Assembly: GCA_947168065.1 (NCBI GenBank)
Contig: CAMVKH010000003.1
Coordinates: 186,001-250,000 of the forward strand
DNA from: an uncultured Bacteroidales bacterium
Lineage (GTDB): Bacteria > Bacteroidota > Bacteroidia > Bacteroidales > UBA932
Reading direction: 5' to 3'
DNA: 64,000 nt
How positions within the stretch are numbered: position 1 is the stretch's first letter; each line of letters begins with the position of its first letter. The translations under genes and the position numbers were made by a program. The notes below the pieces were generated by a model. The model was not told where the DNA came from, did no database searches, and was given only the letters and a program-made list of their open reading frames with translations. Positions 62,995 to 64,000 of the stretch are shown piece by piece.

Positions 62995-64000
62995 ATGATG
63001 AAACGATTGGCAACGATCCTATCTGTCCTTATGTTGTTTGGAATGGCAGCGGCTTCCTGCGGGCAGCGGGAAGAGCCTTTCCGGGCCTATGCCTGGATGT
63101 CGGGAAAGGTCAGCATGACCGATGAAGTGTTGGAAGACTATTTTTCCCGGGCGGCCGATGCCGGCCTGTCTGGTATCTTCCTGGAGTGCCACGGCGGTTA
63201 TCCGGAAGTGCTGGGCGACAGCACGGTATTCCGCGACAGCGCCGCGCTGGTAATCCTGCGCCGCGCCGTCCCCGTCGCACAGAAGTACGGACTGGAACTC
63301 CACGCCTGGATGTGGACCACCAATCGCTGCGAACACGCCCTGCTGGAAGCCCACCCCGACTGGTACGAGGTGAACGGACTGGGCGAATCGCTCGCCGAGA
63401 TCGAGATGTACAACCGCAAGCACTACCGCTTCCTCTGCCCGACGCACGATGGCGTCGCTGAGTACTTGAAAGACAGGGTCCGCGAACTCGCCGAAGTGGA
63501 AGGCCTGACAGGCATCCATCTCGACTTCATCCGCTATCCTGACGCGATCCTGCCCTACGGGCTCCACGAATCGCGCGGTGTCGTACAGGACAAAGTCTAT
63601 CCGCAGTGGGACTGCTGCTACTGCGACCAGTGCCGCGCCGCTTTCAAGGCGCAGACCGGCATAGACCCGCTGGAACTGGAAGATCCCACCGCCTGCCCGG
63701 AATGGATGCAGTTCCGCTGGGACGCGATGGCCAAGTTGGCCGACGGCCTCCTGGCTGAGATCCGCGCCTGCGGCAAAGTCGCCTCGGCGGCCGTCTTCGC
63801 CACGCCCGAAGAATCAAAGAAACTGGTCCGTCAGGACTGGGTGCAGTTCCGTCACGCCGACGCGCTCCTGCCGATGATCTACTATTCTTCCTACGCGCAG
63901 CCGCGCGAATGGGTCGAGACGGCCTCGCGAGAGGGCGTCGAGGCCCTGGCCGCCGCCGGCAACATGGCACGCCTCTACGCCGGCGTGCCCGTCCCCCGCG
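62995..64000 (+). CDS. Family-10-like glycoside hydrolase lipoprotein (GHL10/DUF187 type), partial
   Basis: The reading frame is open from ATG 62995 (or 62998) to the right edge, giving 335 residues. It has a lipoprotein signal (lipobox ASC at about residue 22) and a TIM-barrel-like sequence: SGIFLECHGGYPEV, LELHAWMWTTNR and GIHLDFIRYPD, the last being the hallmark of the GHL10 family, related to glycoside hydrolases that act on bacterial or host polysaccharide. A cysteine pair-rich loop (CCYCDQCRAAF) follows. It begins 15 bases after the shortened Oar paralog, so the two may be co-transcribed. The C-terminus is missing. Confidence 0.8.
   Translation, partial: MMKRLATILSVLMLFGMAAASCGQREEPFRAYAWMSGKVSMTDEVLEDYFSRAADAGLSGIFLECHGGYPEVLGDSTVFRDSAALVILRRAVPVAQKYGLELHAWMWTTNRCEHALLEAHPDWYEVNGLGESLAEIEMYNRKHYRFLCPTHDGVAEYLKDRVRELAEVEGLTGIHLDFIRYPDAILPYGLHESRGVVQDKVYPQWDCCYCDQCRAAFKAQTGIDPLELEDPTACPEWMQFRWDAMAKLADGLLAEIRACGKVASAAVFATPEESKKLVRQDWVQFRHADALLPMIYYSSYAQPREWVETASREGVEALAAAGNMARLYAGVPVPR

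Overview
This window comes from a high-GC member of the Bacteroidota, most likely order Bacteroidales. Supporting signs are -7 boxes of the TAnnTTTG type before many genes, several lipoproteins that start MKK/MKR and carry Cys at about residue 18-20, BACON, FISUMP, DUF4249-, DUF4876- and DUF5689-type proteins, Oar-like and carboxypeptidase-regulatory TonB-dependent receptors, an S46 dipeptidyl peptidase, and the gene order rpsL-rpsG-fusA-rpsJ. No phage, insertion sequence, plasmid or CRISPR locus is visible, and no gene-free stretch exceeds 300 bases.

Region by region. 0-16 kb is mostly housekeeping: the start of an aromatic amino acid or histidine ammonia-lyase, gpmI, RNase R overlapping a phosphodiester-glycosidase-like lipoprotein, recO-rdgB, a C-terminal processing protease, a U32 peptidase with a polyprenyl synthetase, rsgA with a MATE exporter, and an ornithine/citrulline block (rocD facing an arcC-argF operon that ends in a coiled-coil periplasmic protein). 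16-22.4 kb is a tightly coupled four-gene envelope operon (unknown secreted protein, TonB receptor, DUF4249-type lipoprotein, MG2/plug-like protein) rich in AGG arginine codons. 22.4-26 kb is the str operon, which stops after rpsJ and is followed by a structured spacer and one CAT-anticodon tRNA. 26-33.5 kb is a five-gene minus-strand operon: a PlsC-like acyltransferase, a short Omp85-like barrel and three paralogous coiled-coil lipoproteins.

33.5-47.3 kb holds a nuclease/phosphatase-fold enzyme with a HAD phosphatase, a C69 dipeptidase, small secreted and BACON lipoproteins, and an operon running BACON lipoprotein, BACON-FISUMP lipoprotein, TonB receptor, DUF4876-type lipoprotein, DUF6850-type barrel, followed by a DPP7-type peptidase. 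47.2-52.3 kb is rich in small dispersed repeats around comF, a PNPOx-fold gene, cdaA and mutS2; one repeat is inserted in frame inside mutS2. 52.3-54 kb has a small lipoprotein and metK behind a SAM-II-like riboswitch. 54-61 kb carries the most suggestive system: a surface lipoprotein with a NucA-type nuclease domain, an Oar-like TonB receptor and a lipoprotein with three OB-fold-like repeats, which together look like an extracellular nucleic acid capture module. It is followed by a shortened Oar paralog that has lost most of its plug, and by the start of a family-10-like glycoside hydrolase lipoprotein that runs off the window.

Overall this is a chromosome segment of a commensal-type, protein- and polymer-scavenging bacterium: about half is core metabolism and translation, and half is envelope machinery for binding, cutting and importing extracellular material.
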